Assembly (NCBI RefSeq): GCF_025398255.1
Contig: NZ_JAODNW010000019.1
Location: forward strand, 62,001 to 126,000
Origin: Chelativorans intermedius
Lineage (GTDB): Bacteria; Pseudomonadota; Alphaproteobacteria; Rhizobiales; Rhizobiaceae
Direction: 5' to 3'
Length of the DNA stretch: 64,000 nucleotides
In this document: piece after piece, positions 52,875 through 63,947 of the stretch
Layout of the letters: each line of letters starts with the position of its first letter
Numbering within the stretch: the stretch's first letter is position 1
Notes under the pieces: model-generated
Database searches by the model: none
What the model was told of the DNA's origin: nothing
The model's input: only the letters and a program-made list of their open reading frames with translations
Made by a program: the position numbers and the translations under genes

Positions 52875-54179
52875 ATGACAAAGACCGACATAGCACGCCG
52901 GGTCTACAACCATACCTGGAAGCTCGATCCGATCATCCGCAGCCTGCTGGACACGGATTTCTACAAACTCCTGATGCTGCAGATGATCCGCGGCCTCTAC
53001 CCGGATGTGAACGTCACCTTCTCGCTCACCAACCGCAACAAGGCGGTGCGGCTGGCCGACGAGATCGACCTTGGCGAGCTGCGCGAACAGCTCGACCACG
53101 CGCGCACCATCCGCTTCACCAAGAAGGAGATGATCTGGCTGGCCGGCAACACCTTCTATGGCCGCAAGCAGATCTTTCAGCCCGACTTTCTGGCCTGGCT
53201 GGCCGATTTCCGCCTGCCCGAATACGAGCTGCGCCGCCACAACGGCCAGTTCGAGCTGCATTTTCACGGATCGTGGATGGAAACCACGATGTGGGAAATC
53301 CCGGCGCTGGCCATCATCAACGAACTGCGTTCGCGCGCGGCCATGCGCTCGCTCGGCCCCTTCGCGCTCGACGTTCTCTATGCCCGCGCCAAGGCCAAGG
53401 TGTGGGAGAAGGTGGAACGGCTGAAGCGCTATCCCGACATCCGCATTTCCGACTTCGGGACGAGGCGGCGCCATTCCTTTCTCTGGCAGCGCTGGTGCGT
53501 GGAGGCGCTGAAGGAAGGCATCGGCGATGCCTTCACCGGCACCTCCAACGTGCTCCTCGCCATGGATACGGACCTCGAAGCGCTCGGCACGAACGCCCAC
53601 GAGCTGCCCATGGTGCTGGCGGCCCTCGCAAAGGACGATGAAGCGCTGAAGGCCGCCCCCTACCGGGTGCTGGAGGACTGGCAGAGCCACTATGGCGGCA
53701 ATCTGCTCATCGTGCTTCCCGATACGTTCGGCACCGAATCCTTCCTGCGCTCGGCACCCGACTGGGTGGCCGATTGGACCGGCTTCCGCCCCGACAGCGC
53801 TCCCCCGATCGAGGGCGGCGAGCGTATCCTTTCCTGGTGGAAAGAGCGCGGCAGGGATCCGCGCGAGAAGCTGCTCATCTTCTCCGATGCGCTCGACGTC
53901 GACACCATCGAACGCACCTACAACCACTTCAAGGGGCGCGTGCGCATGGCCTTCGGCTGGGGCACCAACCTGACCAACGATTTCGAGGACTGCGCGCCGC
54001 GGGAGATCGCGGGGCTCAAGGCAATCTCCACCGTCTGCAAGGTGAGCGAGGCCAATGGCCGGCCGGCGGTGAAGCTCTCCGACAACCCGGAAAAGGCCAC
54101 GGGCGAGCCCGCCGAGATCGAGCGCTACATGAGGGTCTTCGGCACCGAGAATCTGGTGCGGCGACCGGTCAAGGTTTGA
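52875..54179 (+). CDS. pncB: Nicotinate phosphoribosyltransferase
   Basis: 434 residues from the second of two close ATGs (52875; the first is 52866). PncB landmarks are [56 protein letters not shown], the [18 protein letters not shown] active-site region and [20 protein letters not shown]. It makes nicotinate mononucleotide in the NAD salvage pathway. It converges with cckA, the stop codons lying 27 bp apart. Confidence 0.96.
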   Translation: MTKTDIARRVYNHTWKLDPIIRSLLDTDFYKLLMLQMIRGLYPDVNVTFSLTNRNKAVRLADEIDLGELREQLDHARTIRFTKKEMIWLAGNTFYGRKQIFQPDFLAWLADFRLPEYELRRHNGQFELHFHGSWMETTMWEIPALAIINELRSRAAMRSLGPFALDVLYARAKAKVWEKVERLKRYPDIRISDFGTRRRHSFLWQRWCVEALKEGIGDAFTGTSNVLLAMDTDLEALGTNAHELPMVLAALAKDDEALKAAPYRVLEDWQSHYGGNLLIVLPDTFGTESFLRSAPDWVADWTGFRPDSAPPIEGGERILSWWKERGRDPREKLLIFSDALDVDTIERTYNHFKGRVRMAFGWGTNLTNDFEDCAPREIAGLKAISTVCKVSEANGRPAVKLSDNPEKATGEPAEIERYMRVFGTENLVRRPVKV

Positions 54180-54206
54180 CGCGGCGGGCGAGCGGTGGTG
54201 CCTTCG

Positions 54207-56795
54207 CTACCGCTCTTCCTCAAGCATTTCCTTCACAATCGTTGCCAACTGCTTGAGAGAAAACGGCTTTGGGAGGAATCCGAATTTCGCATCTGAGGGC
54301 AGGTTCTTGGCAAATGCATCTTCGGCATATCCCGAGACGAAGATGAACCTGATATTGGGCTGAACCTTGCGCAGCTCGCCCAGCAGCGTCGGCCCATCCA
54401 TCTCCGGCATCACCACGTCGGAGACGACGAGGTCCACCTTGCCTTCGAGCGCGTTGAAAATCTCCAGCGCCTCGGTTCCCGAGCTCGCTTCGTGCACCTC
54501 ATAGCCGCGCGAGGAAAGCGCGCGCACGCTGCCCATGCGCACGGCGTCCTCGTCTTCCACCAGAAGCACCCGCGCGGAGCCGGAGAGATCGCGCGTCTCT
54601 TGCCTGGCTGCGGCCTGTCCCGTTTCACCTTCCCCTGCCGGCCGAGAATCCTCATCCGTGCCGGCCTCCGGCACGTGGCGCGGCAGGAAGATGCGGAAGA
54701 CCGTGCCCTTGCCGACCTCGGAATCGCAGAAGATGAAGCCGCCGGTCTGCTTGACGATGCCATAGACCATGGACAGGCCGAGGCCGGTGCCCTTGCCCAC
54801 CTCCTTGGTGGTGAAGAAGGGCTCGAAGATCTTCTTCAACGTCTCGGGCGGTATGCCGGTGCCGGTATCCTCCACCTCGACCAGAACATACTCGCCCGGC
54901 ACCAGCTCGCGGTAGCCGAAGCCTGCGCATTCGTCTTCCACCACATTCCGGGTGCGCACCACGAGGGTGCCGCCGTCTGGCATGGCATCGCGGGCGTTGA
55001 CGGCCAGGTTCACCACCACCTGCTCGAACTGGCCGATGTCCGCCTTCACGGGCCACAGGTCGCGCCCGTGCTCCACCGCCAGCGTGACGTCGTTGCCGAC
55101 GAGACGGGAAAGCAGCATGCGCAGATCCGCCAGAACGTCGGTGAGGTTGAGCACCTCGGGCCTCAGCGTCTGGCGGCGCGAGAATGCCAGGAGCTGGCGC
55201 ACCAGAGAGGCGGCGCGATTGGCATTCTGCTTGATGTTCATGATGTCCGGGAAGGAGGGGTCGGACGGGCGGTGGTTCGTGAGAAGCAGATCGGAGGCCA
55301 TGATGATGGCCGTGAGCACGTTGTTGAAGTCGTGCGCGATGCCTCCTGCAAGCTGGCCCACCGCCTGCATCTTCTGGCTTTGCGCCATCTGCGCTTCGAG
55401 CGCCTTCTGCTCCGTGGTCTCCACGGCATAGACGATGGCCGCCTCCTCCGTGCCCTCTCCGCTCCCCGCATCCGCCACGGCGTTCACATAGAAGCGCATG
55501 TGGCGCTCCTCGTTGTCGGGCAGAACGGTGTCGATGGGGGCGATGTCGGCCTGGTGCTGCTTGGCCTTTTCCAGCGCCACGGCAAAGGCTGCACGGTCCC
55601 GTTCGTGCATCACGGTGTCGAGGCGCACATGCCGGTCCAGCGCATCGCGATCGACGACGCTGGAGAAGAGCGAGAGAAAAGGCGCATTCGTCCTCAGGAT
55701 GCGCCCCTCATGGTCGACGCTGGCGATGGCCATGGGCGTGGAGTTGAAGAACCGCGTGAAGCGCACCTCGGCGGCGCGCAGTTCCACCGAGGCGTCCTCC
55801 CCTTCCGCGCGGTTGAGCACGATGGTGCGTGTGGTCCCGCGCGCGCCGTCGCGCGTTGCCGTCACCCGGTGCATGAAGCGCACAGGCAGCGCCTCGCCAC
55901 GCATGGTGGAAAGGTCGAGGTCGATCACGGCGTTGCGTGTGGTGCCCGGCTCGGCCTTCACGGCCTGCACCAGCGCCATGCCGTCACCGGCAACGATGTC
56001 GGAAAGGGACAGCGCGCCGGGAACGAAATTGGCCAGGTCGACGCCCAGCCACTCGGCAAGCGTGGCGTTGATGTAGGTGAGCCGCCCTTCCGCATCGGCC
56101 GCGAAAAAGCCGGCGGGCGCATGGTCCAGATGGTCGATGGCCTTCTGCAGATCGAGGAAGAAGCGCTCCTGCTCGGCCCGCTCCTCCGAAATGTCGGTGA
56201 CCAGCCATGCCGAAAGCGGCTTGCGGTGGCCAGGCACCTTGAAGACGCGCGCCCAGGCCCGATACCAGCGCGCACCCGGCTCCGCCCCGGCGCGGATGGG
56301 CCGGGAAAGGCGGAACTCGCCATCCGCAGGCTTGCCGTCGCGCAGGCTTGCGACAAGCCGCTCGATGACGGGTGCCGCCTCCGGGTTGTCGGAGAGAAGC
56401 GCCTCGACCGTCTTCACATCGGTCGCCGACGTGGCGCCGGTAAGCGCCGCATAGGCGCGGTTGGCATAGAGGATGTGGCCCTTCGCGTCGGTGACCAGCA
56501 ACCCCTCGCCCATGGAATCGATGAAAGCGCGGGAAAGCTCGTCGCCGGTGGAGCGCGGCGCAATCTGGATGAAGCCAATGGCGCTGGCGAACAGATAGCC
56601 AACGCCGATCATCGCCATGATGCCCAGAACGCCGAGCAGGAACCCCTCGCCCAGCCGCTCCTGAAACAGGGCGAAGACGAGAGCGGAGCCCGTGAGCACC
56701 AGAATGAAGATGATAAGCCGCGTAATCACGCCGGGGCGCGCACCCTGGTCGATGATGGGTGCCGTGTCGATTTCGCCGCCGTTGATTTTGGCCAT
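54207..56795 (-). CDS. cckA: Cell-cycle hybrid sensor histidine kinase CckA
   Basis: 862 residues from the ATG at 56795 ([17 protein letters not shown]), preferred over 56849 because AGGAAACGG stands just before it. Two membrane helices (residues 25-75), PAS domains (about 90-370), the HisKA dimerisation helix with His488 in [14 protein letters not shown], the ATPase domain ([38 protein letters not shown]) and a C-terminal receiver with Asp793 in [12 protein letters not shown]. CckA phosphorelays through ChpT to CtrA and CpdR and controls the alphaproteobacterial cell cycle. Divergent from fliO. Confidence 0.95.
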   Translation of the reverse strand: MAKINGGEIDTAPIIDQGARPGVITRLIIFILVLTGSALVFALFQERLGEGFLLGVLGIMAMIGVGYLFASAIGFIQIAPRSTGDELSRAFIDSMGEGLLVTDAKGHILYANRAYAALTGATSATDVKTVEALLSDNPEAAPVIERLVASLRDGKPADGEFRLSRPIRAGAEPGARWYRAWARVFKVPGHRKPLSAWLVTDISEERAEQERFFLDLQKAIDHLDHAPAGFFAADAEGRLTYINATLAEWLGVDLANFVPGALSLSDIVAGDGMALVQAVKAEPGTTRNAVIDLDLSTMRGEALPVRFMHRVTATRDGARGTTRTIVLNRAEGEDASVELRAAEVRFTRFFNSTPMAIASVDHEGRILRTNAPFLSLFSSVVDRDALDRHVRLDTVMHERDRAAFAVALEKAKQHQADIAPIDTVLPDNEERHMRFYVNAVADAGSGEGTEEAAIVYAVETTEQKALEAQMAQSQKMQAVGQLAGGIAHDFNNVLTAIIMASDLLLTNHRPSDPSFPDIMNIKQNANRAASLVRQLLAFSRRQTLRPEVLNLTDVLADLRMLLSRLVGNDVTLAVEHGRDLWPVKADIGQFEQVVVNLAVNARDAMPDGGTLVVRTRNVVEDECAGFGYRELVPGEYVLVEVEDTGTGIPPETLKKIFEPFFTTKEVGKGTGLGLSMVYGIVKQTGGFIFCDSEVGKGTVFRIFLPRHVPEAGTDEDSRPAGEGETGQAAARQETRDLSGSARVLLVEDEDAVRMGSVRALSSRGYEVHEASSGTEALEIFNALEGKVDLVVSDVVMPEMDGPTLLGELRKVQPNIRFIFVSGYAEDAFAKNLPSDAKFGFLPKPFSLKQLATIVKEMLEEER

Positions 56796-56974
56796 CCGTT
56801 TCCTGCCCGTCGCGCCGAGTGCAAGCGGCCCCTTGACCGTCTCCGCCATATATCAGGGCGTGCTGCATGCGCAAGGTCGCCGGCGCCATATATCCTGGCG
56901 ATGCGATGGGTCTTGCCGCCCGGCGCGGCCAAGCCTACTCTCCCGCGCCAAGGCAATGGCCCGGGAGTGCGAGA

Positions 56975-57505
56975 ATGGGTGAATGGCTGGCAAATCCGGC
57001 GGGAAGCGGCTTCATCGGCGCCGTTCTGTGGACCTTCGGCGCACTTCTCCTGCTCGTTCTCGTGCTGCTTGCCATACGTCTGCTGCGCGGGCGCGCGCCG
57101 GGAGCCTTCGCCGTTGGCGGGCGTGGCCGGCTGGCGCGCCTCGGTGTCGTCGAGGTGGCGGCCGTCGACAGCCAGAGGCGCCTGGTGCTGGTGCGCCGCG
57201 ATGACGTGGAGCATCTGATTCTCACCGGCGGGGCCGGTGATTTGGTGATCGAGCGCGGTATTTCCAGGCGCGAGGCGGGCGGGCCATTGCTGCGGTCCGG
57301 CCCTGCCGCCACCAAGGCTGAGCCGCCGCACGGCGCCCTCGGTGCCGACCGGGGGGATGCTGCGGATGTCGGCGTGGCCGCGCTGCCGCAGAGCGTTTCG
57401 GCGCAGAAGGGACGGGAGGAGCGCCCGCGCGGCACCCCCGCCATCGAGGACGAGATGAGCCGCCTGCTCGACGATCTGGCCGCAGAGCGCGAAAGAAGAG
57501 GCTGA
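56975..57505 (+). CDS. fliO: FliO-family flagellar biosynthesis-like protein
   Basis: 176 residues from the ATG at 56975, GGGAG eight bases upstream. One membrane helix (GSGFIGAVLWTFGALLLLVL) precedes the FliO domain (VVEVAAVDSQRRLVLVRRDD; HLILTGGAGDLVIERGI), then a disordered charged tail. FliO helps assemble the flagellar export gate. No other flagellar gene is in the window; in rhizobia this homologue is often beside cckA. Its end is followed by repeat copy B. Confidence 0.83.
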   Translation: MGEWLANPAGSGFIGAVLWTFGALLLLVLVLLAIRLLRGRAPGAFAVGGRGRLARLGVVEVAAVDSQRRLVLVRRDDVEHLILTGGAGDLVIERGISRREAGGPLLRSGPAATKAEPPHGALGADRGDAADVGVAALPQSVSAQKGREERPRGTPAIEDEMSRLLDDLAAERERRG

Positions 57506-57522
57506 GCGCCCGGGCGGCCAGC

Positions 57523-57593
57523 GCATTTTGCAGCCGGATGGAATCATCTGGCGTCGCACAAATACGGCAAAAACAAATAGATGAACCGGTCTA
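57523..57593 (-). repeat. Dispersed palindromic intergenic repeat, copy B (71 bp)
   Basis: This copy reads TAGACCGGTTCATC on the minus strand, where the TAG is the glmU stop codon (57591-57593). It continues TATTTGTTTTTGCCGT and ends GCAAAATGC. The internal palindrome is GCCAGATG-ATTC-CATCCGGC, one G-U pair short of perfect. It matches copy A (43550-43649) at 69 of 71 positions and lacks its 29-bp insert. It fills most of the 85 bp between convergent fliO and glmU and may act as a bidirectional terminator. Confidence 0.85.
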
Positions 57594-58943
57594 AGGTTTG
57601 CGTGCCGCCAGCTTGTCGCGCAGCAGCTTGCCGCGCCCCTCCCGCGTCGTCTGGCGGGCACGACCGAAGGCCAGCGCATCGTCGGGCACATCGTGGGTGA
57701 TGACGCTGCCGGACGCGATATAGGCGCCGGCACCCACCCTGAGCGGGGCGACGAGCGAGGAGTTCGTGCCGATGAATGCGCCGGGGCCGATCTCCGTCAC
57801 ATACTTGCCGAAGCCATCATAATTGCAGGTGATGGTGCCAGCGCCGATATTGACGCCAGCCCCCACCACGGCATCGCCCACATAGGAAAGATGGGGCATC
57901 TTGGCGCCGGTCTCGATGCGCGCCTTCTTGACCTCGCAGAAATTGCCGATCTTGGCCTTCTCCATGATCTCCGCTCCCGGCCGCAGCCGGGCGAAGGGGC
58001 CGATCTCCGCGCCGCTTTCCACACGCGCCCCTTCCAGATGCGAGAAGGCGCGGATGCGCACATCGTTGCCGATCTTCACGCCCGGGCCGAACCAGACATG
58101 CGGCTCCACCACCGTATCGGGGCCGACCTGCGTGTCGTGGGAGAAGAACACGGTTTCCGGCGCGATCAGCGTGACACCCGAAAGCATGGCTTCCCTGCGC
58201 CGGCGCGCCTGCCACATCGCCTCCGCCTCGGCCAGCTGCGCACGGTTGTTGACGCCGAGCGCGTTTTCGAACGCGGCCTCCACCGCCCTCACCGTCAGGC
58301 CGCGGGCGGCGGCGATCTGCACGATGTCGGTGAGATAATATTCGCCCTTGGCGTTTTCATTGCCGATGGCGTCGAGCAGCGCCAGCGCATGGCGGCCTGC
58401 GATGGCCATGGTGCCGCCATTGCAATAGGTGATGCGACGCTCCTCGGGCGAGCAGTCCTTCTCCTCGCGAATGGCGACCAGCGCGCCGTCCCTCTCCACC
58501 AGGCGGCCGTAGCCCGTGGGGTCGGCGGCGTGAAACCCCATCACGGCGATGTCGGCGCCCTCCGCAAGCGCAGCGCGCATGGAGGCAAGCATCCGGGCAT
58601 CCAGGAGCGGCGTGTCGGCAAAGAGCACCAGAAGGTCGTCGTAGCCCCGCTCGATTGCCGCGCGCGCGGCACGCACGGCATGAGCCGTGCCAAGCTGCCG
58701 TTCCTGCACGAAGAATTCGGCGTGCCGACCGCCAAGCAGCTGCTCGGCCGTTGCCCGCACCATCTGCGCGCCGTGCCCGACCACCAGCGCCAGGGCCTGC
58801 GCGCCGGCCTGCGCGGCGGCCTGCATGACATGCCCCAGCATCTCCAGCCCAGCGATCTTGTGCAGCACCTTCGGCAAGGCACTCTTCATGCGGGTGCCCT
58901 CGCCTGCAGCGAGGATGATGGCAAGGCAGCTTCGGTCGCTCAT
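57591..58943 (-). CDS. glmU: Bifunctional N-acetylglucosamine-1-phosphate uridyltransferase / glucosamine-1-phosphate acetyltransferase
   Basis: 450 residues from the ATG at 58943. The uridyltransferase domain has [20 protein letters not shown] (nucleotide loop) and [11 protein letters not shown]; the left-handed beta-helix acetyltransferase domain has [40 protein letters not shown] and [16 protein letters not shown]. It turns GlcN-1-P into UDP-GlcNAc. The stop TAG is shared with repeat copy B. It follows ccdA by 76 bp. Confidence 0.97.
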   Translation of the reverse strand: MSDRSCLAIILAAGEGTRMKSALPKVLHKIAGLEMLGHVMQAAAQAGAQALALVVGHGAQMVRATAEQLLGGRHAEFFVQERQLGTAHAVRAARAAIERGYDDLLVLFADTPLLDARMLASMRAALAEGADIAVMGFHAADPTGYGRLVERDGALVAIREEKDCSPEERRITYCNGGTMAIAGRHALALLDAIGNENAKGEYYLTDIVQIAAARGLTVRAVEAAFENALGVNNRAQLAEAEAMWQARRRREAMLSGVTLIAPETVFFSHDTQVGPDTVVEPHVWFGPGVKIGNDVRIRAFSHLEGARVESGAEIGPFARLRPGAEIMEKAKIGNFCEVKKARIETGAKMPHLSYVGDAVVGAGVNIGAGTITCNYDGFGKYVTEIGPGAFIGTNSSLVAPLRVGAGAYIASGSVITHDVPDDALAFGRARQTTREGRGKLLRDKLAARKP

Positions 58944-59019
58944 GGCTGGAAATCCGCTCGGTTGCTTCAGAATCGGCCGATCTGTAGCACCGCCGGCGGC
59001 AAGCTCCAATGCGGCTTTC

Positions 59020-59757
59020 CTATCCGAGCCGCCCAAGCGCAGGAAAGGTTTCCAGAAGCCAATAGGCCATGGACTGCATGCCGCCGGTCAGGAACAGGAC
59101 GCCGGCCAGCACGAGCAGCCCGCCCATCGCCTTCTCCACCCGCCCCAGATGCATACGGAAGCGCTGCAGAAAACGCATGAAGGCGTCGGAGAACAAGGCC
59201 GCGACGAGGAAGGGAATGCCAAGACCGGCCGAATAGACCGCCAGCATCAAGGCGCCCTCGCCCACCGTCTCGCGACCGCCGGCAAGGGTGAGGATCGGCC
59301 CCAGGACCGGGCCGATGCAGGGGGTCCAGCCGAAGCCGAAGGCAAGCCCCATCACATAGGCGGCCCCGAAACCGGCCGGGCGCCCCCCGGCCTGAAAGCG
59401 TGCCTCGCGCGAAAGCAGCGGAATGCGCACGACGCCGAGGAAGTTGAGCCCCATGACGATGATCACCAGACCGGCGACGATCGCCAGTTCCTGCTGCCAG
59501 GCACGCAGGAGCGCGCCGATGGTGGAAGCGCCGGCGCCCAGCGCCACAAAGACGGTCGAAAAGCCGAGCACGAAGAAAAGTGCCGCCGAAAGCAGCGACA
59601 GCCGTGCTCCTGCCGCCGCATCCGGGCGGCGGAAGTCCTCCACGGAGACACCGGCCATGTAGCACAGATAGGGCGGGACGAGCGGCAGCACGCAGGGCGA
59701 GAGAAAGGAAAGCGCTCCCGCAAAAAGCGCGCTCGCATAGCCCACGTCGATGGCCAT
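59020..59757 (-). CDS. ccdA: CcdA-type cytochrome c biogenesis / thiol-reductant transporter
   Basis: 245 residues from the ATG at 59757, with AGGAGG upstream. Six membrane helices; the two redox cysteines lie in [19 protein letters not shown] near residue 24 and [15 protein letters not shown] near residue 150. Frame extension to 59892 is not conserved. CcdA moves electrons from thioredoxin across the inner membrane for apocytochrome c or envelope thiol reduction. It is upstream of glmU on the same strand and 146 bp beyond tRNA-Lys. Confidence 0.94.
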   Translation of the reverse strand: MAIDVGYASALFAGALSFLSPCVLPLVPPYLCYMAGVSVEDFRRPDAAAGARLSLLSAALFFVLGFSTVFVALGAGASTIGALLRAWQQELAIVAGLVIIVMGLNFLGVVRIPLLSREARFQAGGRPAGFGAAYVMGLAFGFGWTPCIGPVLGPILTLAGGRETVGEGALMLAVYSAGLGIPFLVAALFSDAFMRFLQRFRMHLGRVEKAMGGLLVLAGVLFLTGGMQSMAYWLLETFPALGRLG

Positions 59758-59903
59758 GACACCTCCTGTCGCTGCCCGTTCCGTGCCAGCATATAGCCGC
59801 CACGACGCCCACGCTCCAATCACCATCTCGTGGCAAAGCGCCGCAGCGGGAGGTGGAGAACCGACCCGAAAGACCGCGCAACGTCGATCCACCCAAGTAA
59901 TCT

Positions 59904-59979
59904 TGGTGAGCGCGCAGGGGCTCGAACCCTGGACCTACTGATTAAAAGTCAGTTGCTCTACCAGCTGAGCTACGCGCTC
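59904..59979 (-). tRNA. tRNA-Lys (anticodon UUU)
   Basis: A complete 76-nt cloverleaf on the minus strand: acceptor GAGCGCG/CGCGCTC (5' end at 59979), D-arm GCTCAGCTGGTAGAGC, anticodon stem ACTGA/TCAGT with loop CTTTTAA (anticodon TTT at 59944-59946), T-arm with GTTCGAACC, discriminator A and an encoded CCA (59904-59906). It reads AAA and AAG. Confidence 0.98.
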
Positions 59980-60104
59980 GCGCGGTGGCGGCTGGTGCCG
60001 CCTGCGAGGGTGCGCGGAACATAGTCAGCCGGTCAGGCCCGGTCAACTGCGCGCGCGCATTTTATCGCGCTTTGCGCAGTGCGGAGAGCTGGGCGGAAAA
60101 GCCC

Positions 60105-61751
60105 TCAGCTTTCCAGCCCCGCTTCGCGCCTTGCCCGCTCGCGGAACACGCGGCGGATAATCTTGCCGGTGGTGGTGAGCGGCATGGAATCGACGAACTC
60201 GACCTCGCGCGGGTACTCATGCGCCGACAACCGCTCGCGCACCCACAGGCGGATCTCCTCGGCCAGCGCCGCGCTGGCGGCAAAACCCTCCTTGAGCACC
60301 ACATAGGCCTTCACGATCTCGGTGCGCACGGCATCGGGCTTGCCAACCACGGCGGCGAGCGCGACTGCCGGGTGCCCCGTCAGGCAATCCTCGATTTCGG
60401 CCGGGCCGATGCGATACCCCGAGGAGGTGATCACGTCGTCGTCGCGACCGAGGAAATGGAAATATCCCTCCTCGTCCACAAGGCCCTGGTCGCCGGTGGT
60501 CATCCAGTCGCCGACGAACTTCTCGCGCGTGGCTTCCTCGTTCTGCCAATATCCCAGAAACATCACCGGATCGGGACGCAGAACGGCGATCTGCCCCACC
60601 GTGCCAGCGGCCACCGGCTCACCATCCTGGCCGATGACGGCGACCCGATGACCGGGCACCGGCCTTCCGATGGCGCCGGCGCGGCCGACACCGATTGCGC
60701 CACATGAGGACAGCACGAGGTTGCATTCGGTCTGGCCATAGAACTCGTTGATGCTCAGCCCCAGCGCGGCGCGGGCCCAGTCGTAGGTTTCCCGGCCGAG
60801 CGCTTCGCCACCGGAGCCGACCGTCCGAAGCGACAGGCCAAAGCGGTCGGCGATGTTGGGCACGCCTTTCAGCATCCTCAATGCCGTGGGCGGAATGAAG
60901 GCGTTGCGCACCCCCATCCGCTCCATCAGGCCGAGGGCTGCTTCCGGGTCGAAACGCTCGAAGCGGCCCGCCACCACCGGCACTCCGAGATAGAGCCCCG
61001 GCAGGAGAACGTTGAGAAGCCCGCCAGCCCACGCCCAATCGGCCGGCGTCCACAGAAGATCGCCGGGCTGCGGCAGAAATTCGTGATGCATCTGCACACC
61101 CGGCAGGTGGCCCAGAAGCACGCGCTGGCCGTGCAGCGCGCCCTTCGGCGGCCCGGTGGTGCCGGAGGTGAAGATCATCATGACCGGGTCGTCGGGTCCG
61201 GTTTCCTCCGCCTCGAAGGTCCCGGGATTTTCGGCGATCATCCGGTGAAAGTCCCATGCGCCCGCGTCGGCGCCATCGGTCGAGACGATCACCTCAAGGG
61301 AGGCGGGAGGATTTTCGATCGCCCTCAGCCTGGCAAGGCCGCCCGCGTTGGTCACCACAGCCTTCACGCCGGCTGTCCGCAACCGATATTGCAGCGCCTC
61401 GACGCCGAACAGCAGGGCCAGCGGCACGGCAATGGCGCCCAGCTTGTAGATGGCAGCGTGGGCAATCGCCACCTCGAAGCATTGCGGCAGGAGCAGCGCC
61501 ACGCGCTCGCCGCGGCGGATGCCGGCTGCCCTCAGCGCGTGGGCCAGGGCGTTGGAGCGCCGCGCCAGCGCCCCGTAGGTCAGCCTTTGCTGCTCGCCCC
61601 TGGCGTGGAAGTCCAAAAGCGCCACGCGCTGCGGCTCGCGGCGCGCCCAGGCATCGGCCATCGCGACGCCGATGTTGAAGCGGCGGGGGATCGCCCAGCG
61701 GAAAGCACGGCAGAGATCGGAGTAGCTGTCGCTTCTTTCAAGTGTGGCCAC
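60105..61751 (-). CDS. AMP-binding acyl-CoA synthetase
   Basis: 548 residues from a GTG at 61751 (no earlier ATG in frame). ANL-superfamily motifs are MMIFTSGTTGPPKGAL (P-loop-like), FYGQTECNLVLSS, MTTGDQGLVDEEGYFHFLGR and the C-terminal catalytic Lys in PLTTTGKIIRRVF. This suits the acetyl- and medium-chain acyl-CoA synthetase group; the acid cannot be named. It begins 15 bp after nnr, so both probably share a transcript. Confidence 0.92.
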   Translation of the reverse strand: MATLERSDSYSDLCRAFRWAIPRRFNIGVAMADAWARREPQRVALLDFHARGEQQRLTYGALARRSNALAHALRAAGIRRGERVALLLPQCFEVAIAHAAIYKLGAIAVPLALLFGVEALQYRLRTAGVKAVVTNAGGLARLRAIENPPASLEVIVSTDGADAGAWDFHRMIAENPGTFEAEETGPDDPVMMIFTSGTTGPPKGALHGQRVLLGHLPGVQMHHEFLPQPGDLLWTPADWAWAGGLLNVLLPGLYLGVPVVAGRFERFDPEAALGLMERMGVRNAFIPPTALRMLKGVPNIADRFGLSLRTVGSGGEALGRETYDWARAALGLSINEFYGQTECNLVLSSCGAIGVGRAGAIGRPVPGHRVAVIGQDGEPVAAGTVGQIAVLRPDPVMFLGYWQNEEATREKFVGDWMTTGDQGLVDEEGYFHFLGRDDDVITSSGYRIGPAEIEDCLTGHPAVALAAVVGKPDAVRTEIVKAYVVLKEGFAASAALAEEIRLWVRERLSAHEYPREVEFVDSMPLTTTGKIIRRVFRERARREAGLES

Positions 61752-61766
61752 GTCTTGCGCCCCATT

Positions 61767-63260
61767 CTACCGGCCGTCATGCCCGAGACATGTGCCCAGA
61801 ACATGCGGCAGCCGCTCCGGCAGGTCCTCGGCGATCAGGCCGGTGCCCACGGCCCTTCCCGCCTCGGCGTGCAGTTGGACGGCTGCGCACGCGGCTTCAA
61901 AGGCGGGCATTCCCTGCCCCATAAGGCCGGCGATCATGCCTGCCAGAACATCGCCGGAGCCAGCGGTGGCAAGATACGGTGTGGCATTGGCATTGATGAC
62001 GGCACGGCCATCCGGCGCGGCGATGACGGTGTCGGGGCCCTTCAGCACCACGATCGCATGGGCACGCATGGCGGCGCGGCGCGCCCGTTCCAGCTTGGAA
62101 AGCGCCTCGTCGCCCGCAAGGTCAGGAAAGAGGCGGGCGAACTCCGCGGCGTGCGGCGTCAATACGAGCCTGGCCGGGTTGGCCTCGGCCGCAGCGAACA
62201 GGCGCCCAGGCTCCTCCGCAAAGGCAGTGAGCGCGTCGGCATCCAGCACCAGATGCACGGCGGCGCGCGCGACCGTCTCGGCAAAGAGGCGCGCTTTCTC
62301 CCCGACGCCGAAGCCGGGGCCGAGCACGAGGGCGGAAGGGCGGCGACGCTGCAGAAACTCCTCCAGCTCGGCCTCCTCCTCCACGCGGGCCAGCATGATG
62401 GACGTCAGATGCATGGCATTGACGGCAAGCGCCGCCGCCGGTGAAAGCACCGTCACCGCCCCCGCCCCGATGCGCGCGGCCGCGCGCGCGGCAAGGCGTG
62501 CTGCGCCTGTTGCCGTCGGCGGGCCGGAGAAGACGACGACGTGCCCTCGGCTGTACTTGTGCGCCTCCGCGCTCGGGCGCGGCAGGAGATGCCGCCAGAG
62601 GGATGCCGCGTTCTCCCGGCAGGTCGGCCGCACGGTTTCAAGCACATGAGCGGGAATGCCGATATCGGCAACCACCGTCTCTCCGCACAGCCCCCGGCCC
62701 GGAAAGAGCAGATGCCCCGGCTTCTTTCGGAAGAAGGTGACGGTGAGCGCGGCGCCGGACGCGCAGCCAAGCACGGCACCGCTTTCGCCGGAAACGCCGG
62801 AGGGAAGATCGACAGCGACGACAGGCATTCCGCCGCCTGCGAGTTTCTCCACCGCCTGCGTGTGGACGCCGTCGAGCGGCCGGGAAAGGCCGGCGCCGAA
62901 CAAGGCATCGACCACCACCCATCCCGCCTCGGGGGTGAAGGCGGCAAGCGGCTCTGCCCTGCAAGGGCACTCCTCGGCGGCCCGCCGCCCGTCCGTCCCC
63001 TCTGCCGGAAGCGCCTCGCGCCACACGCGAGCGGCAAGGCCGTGCTCCGCAAGCAGGCGGGCGATCACATAGCCATCGCCACCATTGTTGCCGGGACCAC
63101 ACAGAATGTCGAAGCCGGCGGCATCGGCAAAGCGGCTCAGGATCTCCGCCGTCACGGCCGCCCCGGCATTGAGCATCAGGGCGTAGCTGCCGCCTCCGAT
63201 CGCTTCGGCCGCGAGCCTGTCGGCCTCTCCCATCTGCTGCGGCAAGAGAATCTCGTGCAT
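61767..63260 (-). CDS. nnr: Bifunctional NAD(P)HX epimerase / ADP-dependent NAD(P)HX dehydratase
   Basis: 497 residues from the ATG at 63260 (MHEILLPQQMGEADRLAAEA). The N-terminal YjeF_N epimerase domain has FDILCGPGNNGGDGYVIARL and VVVDALFGAGLSRPL; the C-terminal ribokinase-like dehydratase has ALVLGPGFGVGEKARL, LVLTPHAAEFARLF and TPYLATAGSGDVLAGMI. It repairs hydrated NADH and NADPH. Upstream it diverges from glnB over 297 bp. Confidence 0.95.
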   Translation of the reverse strand: MHEILLPQQMGEADRLAAEAIGGGSYALMLNAGAAVTAEILSRFADAAGFDILCGPGNNGGDGYVIARLLAEHGLAARVWREALPAEGTDGRRAAEECPCRAEPLAAFTPEAGWVVVDALFGAGLSRPLDGVHTQAVEKLAGGGMPVVAVDLPSGVSGESGAVLGCASGAALTVTFFRKKPGHLLFPGRGLCGETVVADIGIPAHVLETVRPTCRENAASLWRHLLPRPSAEAHKYSRGHVVVFSGPPTATGAARLAARAAARIGAGAVTVLSPAAALAVNAMHLTSIMLARVEEEAELEEFLQRRRPSALVLGPGFGVGEKARLFAETVARAAVHLVLDADALTAFAEEPGRLFAAAEANPARLVLTPHAAEFARLFPDLAGDEALSKLERARRAAMRAHAIVVLKGPDTVIAAPDGRAVINANATPYLATAGSGDVLAGMIAGLMGQGMPAFEAACAAVQLHAEAGRAVGTGLIAEDLPERLPHVLGTCLGHDGR

Positions 63261-63341
63261 GAACCGACCCTCGATGATCGTCTGATAGTGCCCCCTGCGC
63301 GTGGACACGTAAATGCGACAGTGCAGTGTGCCCATTCTTTT

Positions 63342-63352
63342 TGCATGATGCA
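63342..63352. promoter_or_regulatory. Palindrome TGCATGATGCA upstream of the glnB sigma-54 promoter
   Basis: An 11-bp perfect inverted repeat in an A+T-rich patch, 132 bp upstream of the -24/-12 element. NtrC enhancer sites contain TGCAC/GTGCA half-sites at about this distance, and a GTGCA occurs nearby at 63321-63325. The match is partial. Confidence 0.3.
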
Positions 63353-63362
63353 TATTTTTTAA

Positions 63363-63896
<534 letters not shown>

Positions 63897-63947
63897 TCCG
63901 GCCGGCCGATTGTTGAGACAGTTGTCATAGACAGGGATTTGAAAAGC

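Noticed and set aside
56796-56849. Longer N-terminus of CckA starting at 56849
   Set aside because: No ribosome-binding site before that ATG, whereas AGGAAACGG precedes the ATG at 56795.
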